A stretch of 64,000 nucleotides of DNA from Palsa-506 sp963836355 (GCA_963836355.1 CAWIJO010000009.1:124001-188000), one strand, 5' to 3'. Positions 1 through 8,134 are shown, counted from the stretch's first letter. The notes: generated by a model from the letters alone, not told the origin. A program made the numbers and translations.

Positions 1-146
1 GTGTTGTCCGCGGTAGCGGCGAACGGGTGCGGCCGCGGGGCGCGCGAAGGCCGGCCCGGCCGTGACGGCGCCGTGGCCGGGCCGTCGGCGTCCTCCGCCC
101 ACAGGAAGAGCGCGCCGTAGGCCCAGACCCCGTGAATTGCCAGCAT
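1..146 (-). CDS. SNF2/DEAD-box helicase, N-terminal fragment running off the window
   Basis: The minus strand is open from an ATG at 146 down to base 1, giving 48 codons that continue beyond the window edge. The peptide starts MLAIHGVWAYGALFLWAED and then becomes Pro/Arg/Ala-rich. I recognise this as the start of the large SNF2-family helicase common in actinomycetes, which opens with an MLxxHGxW...LWAED segment before a low-complexity linker and the ATPase domains. The catalytic domains lie outside the window, so helicase function is inferred from this N-terminal pattern only. The upstream 240 bases to the rhodanese gene show no further coding signal. Confidence 0.65.
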   Translation of the reverse strand, partial: MLAIHGVWAYGALFLWAEDADGPATAPSRPGRPSRAPRPHPFAATADN

Positions 147-385
147 CTCTTAATGCTCCAGGACCGGCCTCGACTGATTTCTGCACGCTAGCAACGCCCA
201 CTGACGGTCGCCGTGCAATAGGTCATGCAGGTCGCGGCCAGCCCGATGCGGGGCGAGGTTACCGGTCGCGACCGGCGCCCGGCAGCCCGTTTCAGATGGG
301 TCTTTACGGGCTGGGCACCGTTGACTGCCGTGGCCAACGGGTTCGCAGGTACGCGCTGCGGCTAGCGCAGCAGCGGCTGCCGCCG

Positions 386-721
386 TCACGCCACGAAAGG
401 CTGCGCGCCCGAGTCTGTTGTCATCGGCCGGCCAGCGGCATGCCAGCCTCGCATCCCGTCATCGACATTGAAGGCCTGCCAGCCGGCCCCGGCCAGGGCC
501 TGGGCTGCGCGCGCTGACCGGACGCCGGACCGGCAGATCACGTAGACCTCGGCGGCCCGGGGGATCTCGGGGCTGCGCGCGCTGAGCTGGCCGACCGGGA
601 TATGCTGCGCGCCGGGCACGTGCCCCGCGGCCCATTCGTCTGGCTCGCGCACGTCCAGCACGAACGCGCCGTCCGGTACGCCGGCCGCCGACACTCCCGG
701 AACGGCATCCAGCATGCTCAT
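386..721 (-). CDS. Rhodanese-like domain protein (single domain)
   Basis: A 111-residue single rhodanese domain, the usual size for stand-alone cytoplasmic sulfurtransferases. The family signatures are visible: LDVREPDEWAAGHVPGA near residues 22-38 and the active-site loop CRSGVRS at 63-69, with Cys63 as the persulfide-carrying residue. The six-residue loop that starts at the cysteine is the length typical of sulfur rather than phosphate substrates. ATG at 721 is preceded by GGGGAGC at good spacing, which fixes the start. There is no membrane segment. Sulfur transfer is known for the family; the physiological acceptor is not visible here. It stands alone, with a strong hairpin upstream at 778-820. 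Confidence 0.9.
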   Translation of the reverse strand: MSMLDAVPGVSAAGVPDGAFVLDVREPDEWAAGHVPGAQHIPVGQLSARSPEIPRAAEVYVICRSGVRSARAAQALAGAGWQAFNVDDGMRGWHAAGRPMTTDSGAQPFVA

Positions 722-777
722 TCGCTGCTCCCCTCATCACCGGGCAGGCCCCGGCGCCGGGCCGCGCTCGGATAGCG

Positions 778-820
778 TGGCTGGGACTCCGCACCGGTTG
801 CGGCCTCGGAGTCCCAGCCA
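778..820. other. Perfect 14-bp inverted repeat (hairpin) in the 722-1037 gap
   Basis: Arms TGGCTGGGACTCCG (778-791) and its exact complement (807-820) flank a 15-base loop. No T-run follows on either strand, so a classical intrinsic terminator is not obvious; it may be a T-less actinobacterial terminator, a leader hairpin of the rhodanese transcript, or an operator. The rest of 722-1037 shows no gene I can support. Confidence 0.6.
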
Positions 821-1037
821 GACTATTGCGGCGGGCGGCGCCATTGCCGCGAGTCACCCGATCGCGGCATCCCGGACCGCGGCCCGCCCGGCATGCTGAT
901 GCGCTAATCGGGCCTGCCAGCCGACCCAGCGCACGTGGTGGATAGCGCTAGCGCGCACCTCCGAAGGCTGGCGATCGCGCGATCCATCATTATGCGAGCC
1001 AGGAATCTTCGCGCGCCGTTGCCTGTTTGGCTCCGAC

Positions 1038-1529
1038 GTGACCATCCGCGCCGCGCTGCCCAGCGAACTGGCCGAGATCGGCGACCTGCGAGTAACCGCC
1101 TACCAGGCCGACGGGTTCCTGTCGGGCGTCTCCACATACGCGGAGACGCTGCGTGGCCTGGGAACCGGCGGGGATGGCGAGATCATGGTCGCGGTGGAGG
1201 GCGGCCGGATTCTCGGCACTGTCATGCTGCAGCTCTGGCCGGATGCCGGAGAGGTAGTCCGCGGGCCAGATGAGGCAGAGGTCAGGGCGCTTGCGGTGGC
1301 TCCGGGCGGGCGCGGTAAGGGATTTGGCCGCGCGCTCCTGGGCGCGGCGATCGACCTGGCCGCACGTCGGCCAGTCCGGCATCTGGTGCTCAGCACTCGG
1401 CCGGATATGCGGGCAGCCCAGCATCTGTATGAGCGAGCCGGGTTCAGCCGCCTCCCGGACCGGGACTGGCATCCGGTGCCAGGCAGGATTCTCCTCGCCT
1501 ACGGCCTGGTTCTGGCAGGCGCCCGGTAA
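1038..1529 (+). CDS. GNAT-family N-acetyltransferase
   Basis: 163 residues with the GNAT fold order: an N-terminal TIRAALPSELAEI strand-helix, a central strand ending in EVRALAVAPGGRGKGFGRAL (about 81-100) that contains the acetyl-CoA pyrophosphate-binding R/Q-x-x-G-x-G/A loop, and the C-terminal AAQHLYERAGF helix-turn typical of the family. GTG at 1038 is the first start that keeps this N-terminal strand; no strong ribosome-binding site is seen before it. The acceptor substrate cannot be predicted. It stands alone between the rhodanese gene and the mca pair, which it faces tail to tail. Confidence 0.85.
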   Translation: MTIRAALPSELAEIGDLRVTAYQADGFLSGVSTYAETLRGLGTGGDGEIMVAVEGGRILGTVMLQLWPDAGEVVRGPDEAEVRALAVAPGGRGKGFGRALLGAAIDLAARRPVRHLVLSTRPDMRAAQHLYERAGFSRLPDRDWHPVPGRILLAYGLVLAGAR

Positions 1530-1599
1530 ACCCCGGCCGTCAGGAGTCCGGCGCCGCAAGCTCAGGCGGCCAGGAATCCGGCGCCGCAAGGTCACGCGG

Positions 1600-1866
1600 T
1601 CAGGCATCCGGGCCAGAGTCGTCGGCGTTTGCCAGGTCATCGCTTAGGCCGCCGCCGGTAGCCACCCGGCCAGGTGATCCGCCGCCGCTGGCCGGCGCGC
1701 TGCTAGCGGCAGCCGGGTCCTGCCGCGGATCGACGGCGACCTTCCTGAGTTGCTTGGTCATCGAGCGGAAGAGAAAAAACAGGACAATCCCCATGCCCGC
1801 GACGACAAGGAAGCCGAGAACGCCAGGCGCGGCCTGGCTCGCCGCCGATGCCGCTGCGAGGATCAT
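1600..1866 (-). CDS. Small membrane protein paired with mca
   Basis: 88 residues: a hydrophobic stretch about 11-33 (PGVLGFLVVAGMGIVLFFLF), a short basic segment, then a Gly/Ser/Asp-rich tail. It starts at an ATG that overlaps the mca stop codon by one base (TGATG), so the two genes are almost certainly co-translated. A small membrane protein of about this size directly after mca is a conserved arrangement in mycobacteria and streptomycetes. No function is established; the positive-inside pattern suggests a single-pass protein with a cytoplasmic tail. Confidence is high that it is a gene, low on role. Confidence 0.8.
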   Translation of the reverse strand: MILAAASAASQAAPGVLGFLVVAGMGIVLFFLFRSMTKQLRKVAVDPRQDPAAASSAPASGGGSPGRVATGGGLSDDLANADDSGPDA

Positions 1867-2819
1867 CAGAGTCGCACCCTTTCCCTGACTCCGGCGAACA
1901 GGTCGTCTTCCGGCTTCTCAGTATCCACCAGCGACCTGGCCAGGTGATAATCCTCGGTCGGCCAGGCCGCCCGCTGCGCGTCCAGCGGGCAGGCAAACCA
2001 GGAACTCGTGGGGTCGATCTGGGTGGCGTGGGCGATGAGTGCCTGATCACGGATCTCGAAGTAATCGGCGCAGGGCACCTTGGTGGTGATCTCCCATTCC
2101 CGCCTGTCACTGTCGTCCTCATCCAGCCACGACAGTCGGTCGGCATACGGCGACTCCAGGCCCCGCCGCACCATCTCCTCGTGCAACGCGGTGAACCTGG
2201 CGCGGTGGAAGGTGACGAAGTAATACAGCTTGAGCGGCTGCCATGGCTCGCCGGAGCCGGCATAGCTATCAGGATCCGCGGCCGTCTCGAATGCTTCGAC
2301 CGATACCTCATGGGTCTTCACGTGATCCGGGTGCGGATACCCGCCGGACTCGTCGTAGGTGAGCATCACGTGCGGCCGGAACTCGCGCACGGCCCGCACC
2401 AGCGGCGCCGCCGCCACGTCCAGCGGCTGCAAGGCGAAGCAGTCGTCCGGCAGCGGCGGGAGCGGGTCGCCCTCGGGCAGCCCGGAGTCGGTGAACCCGA
2501 GAAAGCGCTGCTGAACGCCGAGAATCTCCCTGGCCCGGTTCATCTCCGCGCGCCGGACCCGGGCGAGATCGGAACGGATCTCCGGCCGCTCCATCGCCTT
2601 GTTCAGGATGTCGCCCCGCTCGCCGCCGGTCAGCGTGCAGACCAGCACTTCGACGTTCTCGCGGGCGTAACGCGCCATCGTCGCCGCGCCCTTGCTTGAC
2701 TCGTCATCCGGATGAGCGTGCACCGCCATCAAGCGGAGCGGCTCGGTGCATGCACTCCCGAGTGCTTGCCCCGCAGTCCTGTCCTGGCGCGCGGCGTTGC
2801 CAGCTGGATCAATGGTCAC
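1866..2819 (-). CDS. mca: Mycothiol S-conjugate amidase
   Basis: Hydrolyses mycothiol S-conjugates to a mercapturic acid plus GlcN-Ins, part of actinobacterial detoxification. The zinc-binding AHPDDE motif lies just after LRLMAV, and the second motif GGYPHPDHVKTHE, TLTGGERGD, DSGLPEGDPLPPLP and the C-terminal SLVDTEKPEDDLF are all as in Mca, not MshB. The start is uncertain: the family usually begins a few residues before LRLMAVHAHPDDE, but the only non-ATG/TTG in-frame choice with a plausible Shine-Dalgarno (GAGGGG) is GTG at 2819, used here; TTG at 2732 or ATG at 2729 would give a more typical length. The gene overlaps the small membrane protein downstream. Confidence 0.93.
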   Translation of the reverse strand: MTIDPAGNAARQDRTAGQALGSACTEPLRLMAVHAHPDDESSKGAATMARYARENVEVLVCTLTGGERGDILNKAMERPEIRSDLARVRRAEMNRAREILGVQQRFLGFTDSGLPEGDPLPPLPDDCFALQPLDVAAAPLVRAVREFRPHVMLTYDESGGYPHPDHVKTHEVSVEAFETAADPDSYAGSGEPWQPLKLYYFVTFHRARFTALHEEMVRRGLESPYADRLSWLDEDDSDRREWEITTKVPCADYFEIRDQALIAHATQIDPTSSWFACPLDAQRAAWPTEDYHLARSLVDTEKPEDDLFAGVRERVRL

Positions 2820-2931
2820 GGCAGACAAGAACGATCCCCTCGGTACCTTGGCGACTAACCTGACCGGCGGCGCGGAATCTCCGGCGACCTGCGCCTCCCC
2901 GGCGCCGTAACAAGGCGGCGCCAAGAGGTCA

Positions 2932-2944
2932 TTGTGCAGCACAA
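2932..2944. promoter_or_regulatory. Perfect palindrome upstream of mca
   Basis: TTGTGCAGCACAA is a perfect 6-1-6 palindrome about 113 bases upstream of the chosen mca start, in the region where its promoter should be. It is operator-like, but no binding protein is identified and a chance match is possible. Confidence 0.35.
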
Positions 2945-3042
2945 CAAGGCACCCGCGCGCACGCATTCCCCGGGCAGGATGAGCCGGGAATGCTGCTGGG
3001 CGGGTATGCCCGCGATTGTGTCGCCCGCCGTGCTGGGCGACC

Positions 3043-3441
3043 TCAGCCCGGCAGCCCGGACAGGACGGCGAGCTCGGCGTAGCTGGCCATGACCGGGTCC
3101 CAGCCGGAATCATGATCAAGCCGTGCTGCTGCGCCGTCGAGCCGCCTTTCCCATCGGGTGCGGACAAGCTGGACGTCCGTCTCGCCTGGCCCGCCGGGCG
3201 CCAGCCACCAGGCCCGCATAGCCAACCCATCAGCCTCACGAGACCCACAAGACCTACAAGGCCCAGCCGACCTACAAGACTCACAAGGCCCAGCCGACCC
3301 ACTGGACCCACCCAGATCCGCAAGCCACCAACGGTGCCGATCGAGCCAGCGGGCCTGCCGAGCCGATCTCAGCCAGCCAGCCGGCGCGCCAAAGGCATCG
3401 GCGCCAATGACGGCATCGCCTAATGCTCTAGTGGTTAACAT
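3043..3441 (-). CDS. Hypothetical protein with internal short repeat
   Basis: 132 codons. The ends read like a globular protein: ALGDAVIGADAFGAPAGW and RQARWLDRHRWWLADLG at the N-terminus, then MRAWWLAPGGPGETDV, TRWERRLDGAAARLD and DPVMASYAELAVL at the C-terminus. The middle (about 3230-3310) is a Ser/Cys/Gly-rich tract made by a degenerate short repeat, like those elsewhere in the window. The ATG at 3441 sits inside the hairpin 3429-3476, and codons 2 and 7 are TTA, rare in this genome. I do not recognise a family. It could be a real small gene enlarged by repeat growth, or non-coding. Confidence 0.35.
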   Translation of the reverse strand: MLTTRALGDAVIGADAFGAPAGWLRSARQARWLDRHRWWLADLGGSSGSAGPCESCRSAGPCRSCGSREADGLAMRAWWLAPGGPGETDVQLVRTRWERRLDGAAARLDHDSGWDPVMASYAELAVLSGLPG

Positions 3442-3476
3442 TTATCCGGCTATTGGCGGACAAATCCTAACCACTA
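3429..3476. other. Near-perfect 22-bp inverted repeat, 4-base loop, AT-rich
   Basis: Positions 3429-3450 and 3455-3476 pair at 18 of 22 positions, with the outer nine bases (TAGTGGTTA / TAACCACTA) perfect and a TATT loop. Its composition is much more AT-rich than the surroundings. No T-run follows. It overlaps the start of the hypothetical gene at 3441. Confidence 0.7.
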
Positions 3477-3558
3477 ATTGTGTGACCGCTACGCCTGGTG
3501 AATTTGAGGCAGGACGACACAATTGCGGCGACGCCAAGGCGACCACGGCCGCGAGCTA

Positions 3559-3742
3559 CGCACCGCAGGCCAGGCGCACCGCAGGCCAGGCGCACCGCAG
3601 GCCAGGGGCACCGCAGGCCAGGGGCACCGCAGGCCAGGGGCACCGCAGGCCAGGCGCACCGCAGGCCAGGCGCACCGCAGGCCAGGCGCACCGCAGGCCA
3701 GGCGCACCGCAGGCCAGGCGCACCGCAGGCCAGGCGCACCCT
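3559..3742. repeat. 16-bp tandem repeat, about 11 copies
   Basis: The unit GGCGCACCGCAGGCCA (with a G for C variant in some copies) recurs every 16 bases from 3559; the last copy decays after 3737. The unit length is not a multiple of three, so all frames read the same repetitive peptide and none is a likely gene. The bases between it and greA (3743-4125) carry no gene I can support. Confidence 0.95.
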
Positions 3743-4125
3743 ACACTCGCCGGCGCCGGCACCGGCAGCGGACCGTTCGGACGCCCGCGGTAACCTTGCC
3801 GACCGGCCCTGTTGCGGGCTAGTGGTTGCTCAGCCGGGTTTGGCAGAGCTTGTGACGGAGCATCGGTCCACTGTTGGGCGCTTGCCGAACGGCCGGTGTC
3901 CTGTACAGCGCCGTGAATCGTCCCTTACGCTCTCTTACCGACTCCGTGTCCATCCTGCACAATCGTTAAAACTGCAAAAACACGCTGCAACACCTGGCTC
4001 TGCAAGATCATCAAAGGTCAGGACTGGGGATTTGCTGGCGTGTGTACGCTGAAGGATTACCCCCCGAAGGGCCCTGCCAGGGTCCGGCGGACCGACTGAG
4101 TCCGCATCGCACGCGAGGAGTACCC

Positions 4126-4626
4126 GTGACCGAGACCCGCGACGACACCGTCACCTGGCTCACTCAGGAGGCGCACGACCGGCTCAAGTCGGAGCTGGAC
4201 CACCTCTCCGGGACCGGCCGAATCGAGATAGCTAAGAAGATCGAGGCGGCCAGGGACGAGGGTGACCTGCGCGAGAACGGCGGTTACCACGCGGCGAAGG
4301 AGGAGCAGGGCAAGCAAGAGGCCCGCATCCACCAGTTGCAGCACATCCTGGACAACTCACGTGTCGGAGAGCCGCCGCGGACGGATGGCGTAGTCGGTCC
4401 TGGCATGACGGTGACGATCCGGTTCCAGGGCGACGAGGACGAGGTGACGTTCCTGCTGGCATCCCGCGAGGAGAGCGGCGCGCCGATCGACGTGTACTCG
4501 CCGCGGTCGCCCCTCGGCAGTGCCATCGCGGGCAAGAAGGTCGGCGAGACGGCCACTTATACCCTGCCGAATGGCCGCGCGGCCTCTGTTGAGATTCTCG
4601 AGGCAGTCCCGTACGGCGGTATCTGA
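4126..4626 (+). CDS. greA: Transcription elongation factor GreA
   Basis: Rescues backtracked RNA polymerase by stimulating transcript cleavage in the secondary channel. GTG at 4126 follows GCGAGGAG at ideal spacing and gives 166 residues, the family length; the open frame further upstream lacks family similarity. The N-terminal coiled coil includes WLTQEAHDRLKSELDHL and AARDEGDLRENGGYHAAKEEQ, with the acidic tip residues (D, E of DEGDLRENGGY) that hold the catalytic magnesium. The C-terminal FKBP-like domain has YSPRSPLGSAIAGKKVGETA. In mycobacteria greA also lies close to mca, matching the context here. The 4627-4914 gap beyond it shows no convincing gene. Confidence 0.97.
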   Translation: MTETRDDTVTWLTQEAHDRLKSELDHLSGTGRIEIAKKIEAARDEGDLRENGGYHAAKEEQGKQEARIHQLQHILDNSRVGEPPRTDGVVGPGMTVTIRFQGDEDEVTFLLASREESGAPIDVYSPRSPLGSAIAGKKVGETATYTLPNGRAASVEILEAVPYGGI

Positions 4627-4914
4627 GCCGCCGGCGCCTCGCAACGTCGTGGAACCCGGCCGCATTCATGATCGCGGAAGATGCGCGCGTCAGCAGCCCG
4701 AACCATCGTGAACATGAACGGCGCGCCGTAACTGTGAACGGCGCACTGGACGCCAAGCAGCGGCCCGCCAAAGCGGCAAGGGTCAGCAACTCGGGGCGTC
4801 AGCGCAGCGAGGGCGCTAAGGCGGCGGGCGGACGCGGCGGGCGGACGCGGCGCGCGCCAAGGCGGCGGCCCGACGATACCGCGCCGGGCTCGCCAGGCCG
4901 GGCCTGAGCGGACG

Positions 4915-6486
4915 TCAGTGCACCAGTTCGGGCGAGGCGGCGGGTGCCTCGCCAGTGGTCTCCAGCTGGCCGCGCAGCGGGATCTCCTTGATAAACAACG
5001 CCACCACCAGCGCGGCCGCCATCGCCGGGAGAGACCAGACGAAGACCCCGTCGATAGCGTGCGCGATGGCGAAGAAAACGTCGTGCCGCACCGCTGGCGG
5101 CAATCCGGCTACGGTCGCCGGGTTGAGCTGGCCGCCGGACGCGTGAATGTTCGCGCCCGGCAACCGCGCGGACAGTACGTCAGTCAGCCGCCTGGCGAAG
5201 ATCGCGCCGAACACCGACACCCCGATGGATCCGCCGATCTGCTGGAAGAACAGCCGCGAGCTGCTGGCCACGCCGATGTCCTTCAGCTCGACGCTGTTCT
5301 GCGCCATCAATGAGGTGGTCTGCATGAGCAGGCCCATGCCGAGGCCGAGTACCACGAAGAACAGCCCGGAGGTAACTCGGGTGGTCGTCACGCCGAGCAG
5401 CGATAGCAGGTACATGCCTGCGCCCATGCCGACCGAGCCGGCGATCGGCAGCATCTTGTAGCGGCCGGTCCGGCTGGTGATCTGGCCGGCGATGATCGAG
5501 GTCACCATCACCCCGACCATCATCGGCGTCAGCAGCAGGCCGCTGACCGTCGCCGATGCGCCCTGCACCGTCTGCTGGTACAGCGGCAGGAACGTGATCG
5601 CTCCGAACATCGCCAGCCCGACCAGGAAGCTGAGCCCGGCCACCAGCGAGAAGTTCCGGTTCCGGAACAGCCGCAGCGGCAGCATCGGCTCCGCTGCCCT
5701 TGCCTCGACCAGCAGGAACGCCACCGTCGCCGCCACCGCGAGCACGGCCAGGCCGAGGATCCGCCCGGAGCCCCAGGCATACTGCGTGCCGCCCCAGGTC
5801 GACACCAGCACGATCGCCGTGGCGGCCACCGCGAGCAGCCCGGCGCCCAGGTAGTCGATCTTGTGCTCGGTCCGGTGCAGCGGCAGCTTGAGGACCCTGG
5901 CCAGGTAGACGAGAGTGAAACCGCCGATCGGCAGGTTGATGTAGAAGACCCAGCGCCAGGAGAAGTGGTCGGTGATGAAGCCGCCGACCAGCGGGCCGCC
6001 GATGGTGGCGATCATCATCACGGCCATGATGTAGCCCATGTACTTGCCGCGCTCGCGCGGCGAGACCAGCTCGCCGAGGATCGCGATCGCGCCGACCATC
6101 AGGCCGCCGGCGCCCAGCCCCTGCAGCGCGCGGAAGCCGATCAGCTGCGTCATCGACTGCGCCAGGCCGGACAGCGCCGACCCGGCTAGGAAGATCACGA
6201 TCGCGGCCATGAACAGCTTCTTGCGCCCGTACAGGTCGCCGAGCTTGCCGTACAGCGGGGTGGTTACCGTCGACGCGAGCACGTACGCGGTCACTACCCA
6301 GGACAGGTGCGCGACCCCGCCGAGGTCGCCGACGATGCGCGGCAGCGCGGTGCCGACGATCAGCTGGTCCAGCATGGCGAGCAGGATGGCGAGCAGCAGG
6401 CCCGGCAGCACGATCTTGATCTCCCGCCGGAGGGCGGCTGCCTGCTCGTCCGCGGCCGGCGCCGGTGCAGGCTGTGCTGCTGCCAT
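4915..6486 (-). CDS. MFS exporter, DHA2 (EmrB/QacA) family
   Basis: 523 residues with about 14 hydrophobic segments, the size and topology of drug:H+ antiporters of the DHA2 family. Motif A is GKLGDLYGRKKL after TM2; TM1 has the LDQLIVGTALPRI signature; motif C and following loop read GGPLVGGFITDHFSWRWVFYINLPIG. The N-terminus is a short Ala/Pro/Glu-rich cytoplasmic tail. ATG at 6486. It is transcribed away from a TetR-type gene at 6648, and the shared 161-base gap holds two copies of an operator-like palindrome, so repression by that regulator is the natural inference. The substrate cannot be predicted from sequence. Confidence 0.93.
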   Translation of the reverse strand: MAAAQPAPAPAADEQAAALRREIKIVLPGLLLAILLAMLDQLIVGTALPRIVGDLGGVAHLSWVVTAYVLASTVTTPLYGKLGDLYGRKKLFMAAIVIFLAGSALSGLAQSMTQLIGFRALQGLGAGGLMVGAIAILGELVSPRERGKYMGYIMAVMMIATIGGPLVGGFITDHFSWRWVFYINLPIGGFTLVYLARVLKLPLHRTEHKIDYLGAGLLAVAATAIVLVSTWGGTQYAWGSGRILGLAVLAVAATVAFLLVEARAAEPMLPLRLFRNRNFSLVAGLSFLVGLAMFGAITFLPLYQQTVQGASATVSGLLLTPMMVGVMVTSIIAGQITSRTGRYKMLPIAGSVGMGAGMYLLSLLGVTTTRVTSGLFFVVLGLGMGLLMQTTSLMAQNSVELKDIGVASSSRLFFQQIGGSIGVSVFGAIFARRLTDVLSARLPGANIHASGGQLNPATVAGLPPAVRHDVFFAIAHAIDGVFVWSLPAMAAALVVALFIKEIPLRGQLETTGEAPAASPELVH

Positions 6487-6545
6487 CAGTCAGGCTCCCT
6501 CAACCGCGCGGCTTGGCCGGGCTAGGCCCAGTTCCCCGGAAGCCT

Positions 6546-6608
6546 ACTTGCCGACCGGCTAGTATCTCCGGTGAGTAGGCTAGGCTGATAACTAACCGGC
6601 CGTCAAGT
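6546..6608. promoter_or_regulatory. Two copies of an 18-bp operator-like palindrome between MFS and tetR genes
   Basis: ACTTGCCGACCGGCTAGT (6546-6563) is itself palindromic at 7 of 9 base pairs. Read on the opposite strand it matches ACTAACCGGCCGTCAAGT (6591-6608) at 15 of 18 positions. The centres are 45 bp apart, and both sites lie between the divergent start codons. That is the expected layout for TetR-family operators; binding is inferred. Confidence 0.65.
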
Positions 6609-6647
6609 AAATTTGCGGCCACCAGTACGAGACGCGGCGCGACTGAG

Positions 6648-7510
6648 ATGAACGAGATGACGCACGGCCCGGCGGGCGCGGCCGGCCAGCAGGCAGCGCC
6701 TCCCCCAACGGCCGAGCGCGGCCCGCGGGCCGCGAACGACCTGCCAGACGCGCCGGTTTGCGGCCCAGCCCGGCACTGGCCGGAATTTCAAGAAGAGCAG
6801 CTGAAACGGGTCCAGGCGGCGCCGGTGCCTGCGGCCAGTACTTCAGTCGCGGGACAGCCCGCCCCGCCTGCACCTGCACCGCAAGCACCAGCGCCAGCAG
6901 CCGGGACAGCCGCGGGACACCCTGCGTCTGGACCGGCACCGCAGGACGCCCGCGGCCGCGGCGATACCAGGGCACGCATCCAGCAGGTCGCCGTCGCGCT
7001 GTTCACTGAGCAGGGCTACGAGAAGACGTCGCTGCGCGAGATCGCCGAACGGCTCGATGTCACCAAGGCGGCGCTGTACTACCACTTCAAGTCCAAGGAA
7101 GACATCGTCCGCAGCCTGGTCGAGGATTACTTCGGCCAGGTCGACGCGCTGGTCACCTGGGCGCGGGCCCAGCCGGCCGAGCCGGCACCCGGGCCGAGAT
7201 CCTGCGCCGTTACGTCGGCATAGTCGCCGAGGGCGACGAGGTCTTCCGGATGCTGCACCAGAACCAGGCCGCGGTGAACACATTCGCCGCCGAGAAGAGC
7301 CGCGGTGAACTGTTCCGCGAGCGGATGGGTGCGCTCGTCGAACTGCTGGCCGGGCCGACTGCCTCGATCAGCGAGAAGCTGCGCGCGGCGATGGCGATCG
7401 GCGGCGTGAGCGTCGGCTGGATGTTCTTCGCGGACCAGATGCCAGACCGGGCCGAGTTCTGTGCCGCAATGCTCGCCATCGCCACCGACATCGCCGAAGC
7501 CGGCCCGTAA
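6648..7510 (+). pseudogene. TetR-family regulator, split by a single-base frameshift
   Basis: The first frame (6648 to about 7180, stop at 7223) has an unusual ~105-residue Pro/Ala-rich leader, then an intact TetR DNA-binding domain: VAVALFTEQGYEKTSLREIA, LDVTKAALYYHFKSKEDIV. The reading then continues naturally in another frame as TRAEILRRYVGIVAEGDEVF and runs to 7510 with the ligand-binding/dimerisation part (MLHQNQAAVNTF, SVGWMFFADQMPDRAEF). The switch is near 7185-7200 in GGCACCCGGGCC and corresponds to one missing base. No slippery heptamer is evident. Either base-calling error or a real inactivation that would free the adjacent exporter. The start may be further in, since the leader is not a family feature. 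Confidence 0.85.
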
Positions 7511-7572
7511 GCCCAGTTCCAGCCGACCCGCGGCACCCAACCCCGTCGATGTGACATCCAGTGGCTTGTCAC

Positions 7573-7657
7573 GGGCGGTCGGGGCGGGCGGGGCGGGGCG
7601 GGCGGGGCGGCGGGGCAGGGCGGGCGGGGCGGGCGGGGCGGGCGGGGCGAGGCGGGG
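7573..7657 (+). repeat. G-rich tract of GGGCGGGGC units, candidate G-quadruplex
   Basis: About 85 bases on the plus strand consist almost only of G-runs of 3-4 separated by C or GC, lying between the convergent tetR and Lrp genes. Many consecutive runs of three or more G with one-base loops meet the standard G-quadruplex pattern. It could act as a transcription barrier between the converging genes; this is inference. Confidence 0.8.
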
Positions 7658-7666
7658 AAACCGCGG

Positions 7667-8134
7667 CTAGCCAGCAGCGGCGGCGCGGACTAGGGGGAGC
7701 ATCCGGTAGCGCAGCGGGGTGTCCAGGGCGATTACCGTTGATGCCCGAACCACGCCGGTGACGTCCACAATCGCGTCGATGACCCGCTGCAGGTCGGCAT
7801 TGGTCCTGGCGACTACCCGGCAGAACATGTCGCCCGGGCCGGTGATCGTGTGCGCCTCAAGCACCTCGGCGATCGACCGCAGCCCAGCGGCTACCTGGTC
7901 ATGGCCGCCCGCCTGGCGGATCTCCAGCGTGACGAACGCGGTGACCGCATGGTCCAGGGCGGCGGGATCGACGTCCGGGCCATAGCCGGTGATCACGCCC
8001 CGGGCCTGCATCCTGTCCAGCCGCGCCTGAACGGTCCCGCGGGCAACGCCGAGCCGGCGGGACGCCTCCAGGACGGCGACCCGCGGCTCCGAGGCGAGCA
8101 GCCCGATCAGCCGCGCGTCGAGTTCGTCGATCAT
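7667..8134 (-). CDS. Lrp/AsnC-family transcriptional regulator
   Basis: 155 residues. N-terminal winged helix: MIDELDARLIGLLASEPRV, then SRRLGVARGTVQARLDRMQ as the recognition helix; C-terminal RAM ligand-binding domain with AFVTLEI, GPGDMFCRVVARTNADLQRVID. ATG at 8134 is preceded by CAGGAG at seven bases, better than the starts further upstream. It is divergent from hppD, a pairing that recurs in actinomycetes, where the regulator controls tyrosine catabolism. The gap contains paired TGCGCAAT sites. The effector is probably an aromatic amino acid or 4-hydroxyphenylpyruvate, by analogy. Confidence 0.93.
   Translation of the reverse strand: MIDELDARLIGLLASEPRVAVLEASRRLGVARGTVQARLDRMQARGVITGYGPDVDPAALDHAVTAFVTLEIRQAGGHDQVAAGLRSIAEVLEAHTITGPGDMFCRVVARTNADLQRVIDAIVDVTGVVRASTVIALDTPLRYRMLPLVRAAAAG

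Noticed and set aside
3559..3742. Regular repeat array that might be a CRISPR
   Set aside because: Units are 16 bp and follow each other without spacers, so it is a tandem repeat.
4668..4907. Plus-strand 79-codon frame after greA
   Set aside because: Low-complexity Arg/Gly/Pro composition, no ribosome-binding site and no recognised family.
6648..7510. Programmed ribosomal frameshift in tetR
   Set aside because: No slippery heptamer or downstream stem-loop is evident, and other genes show the same kind of break.
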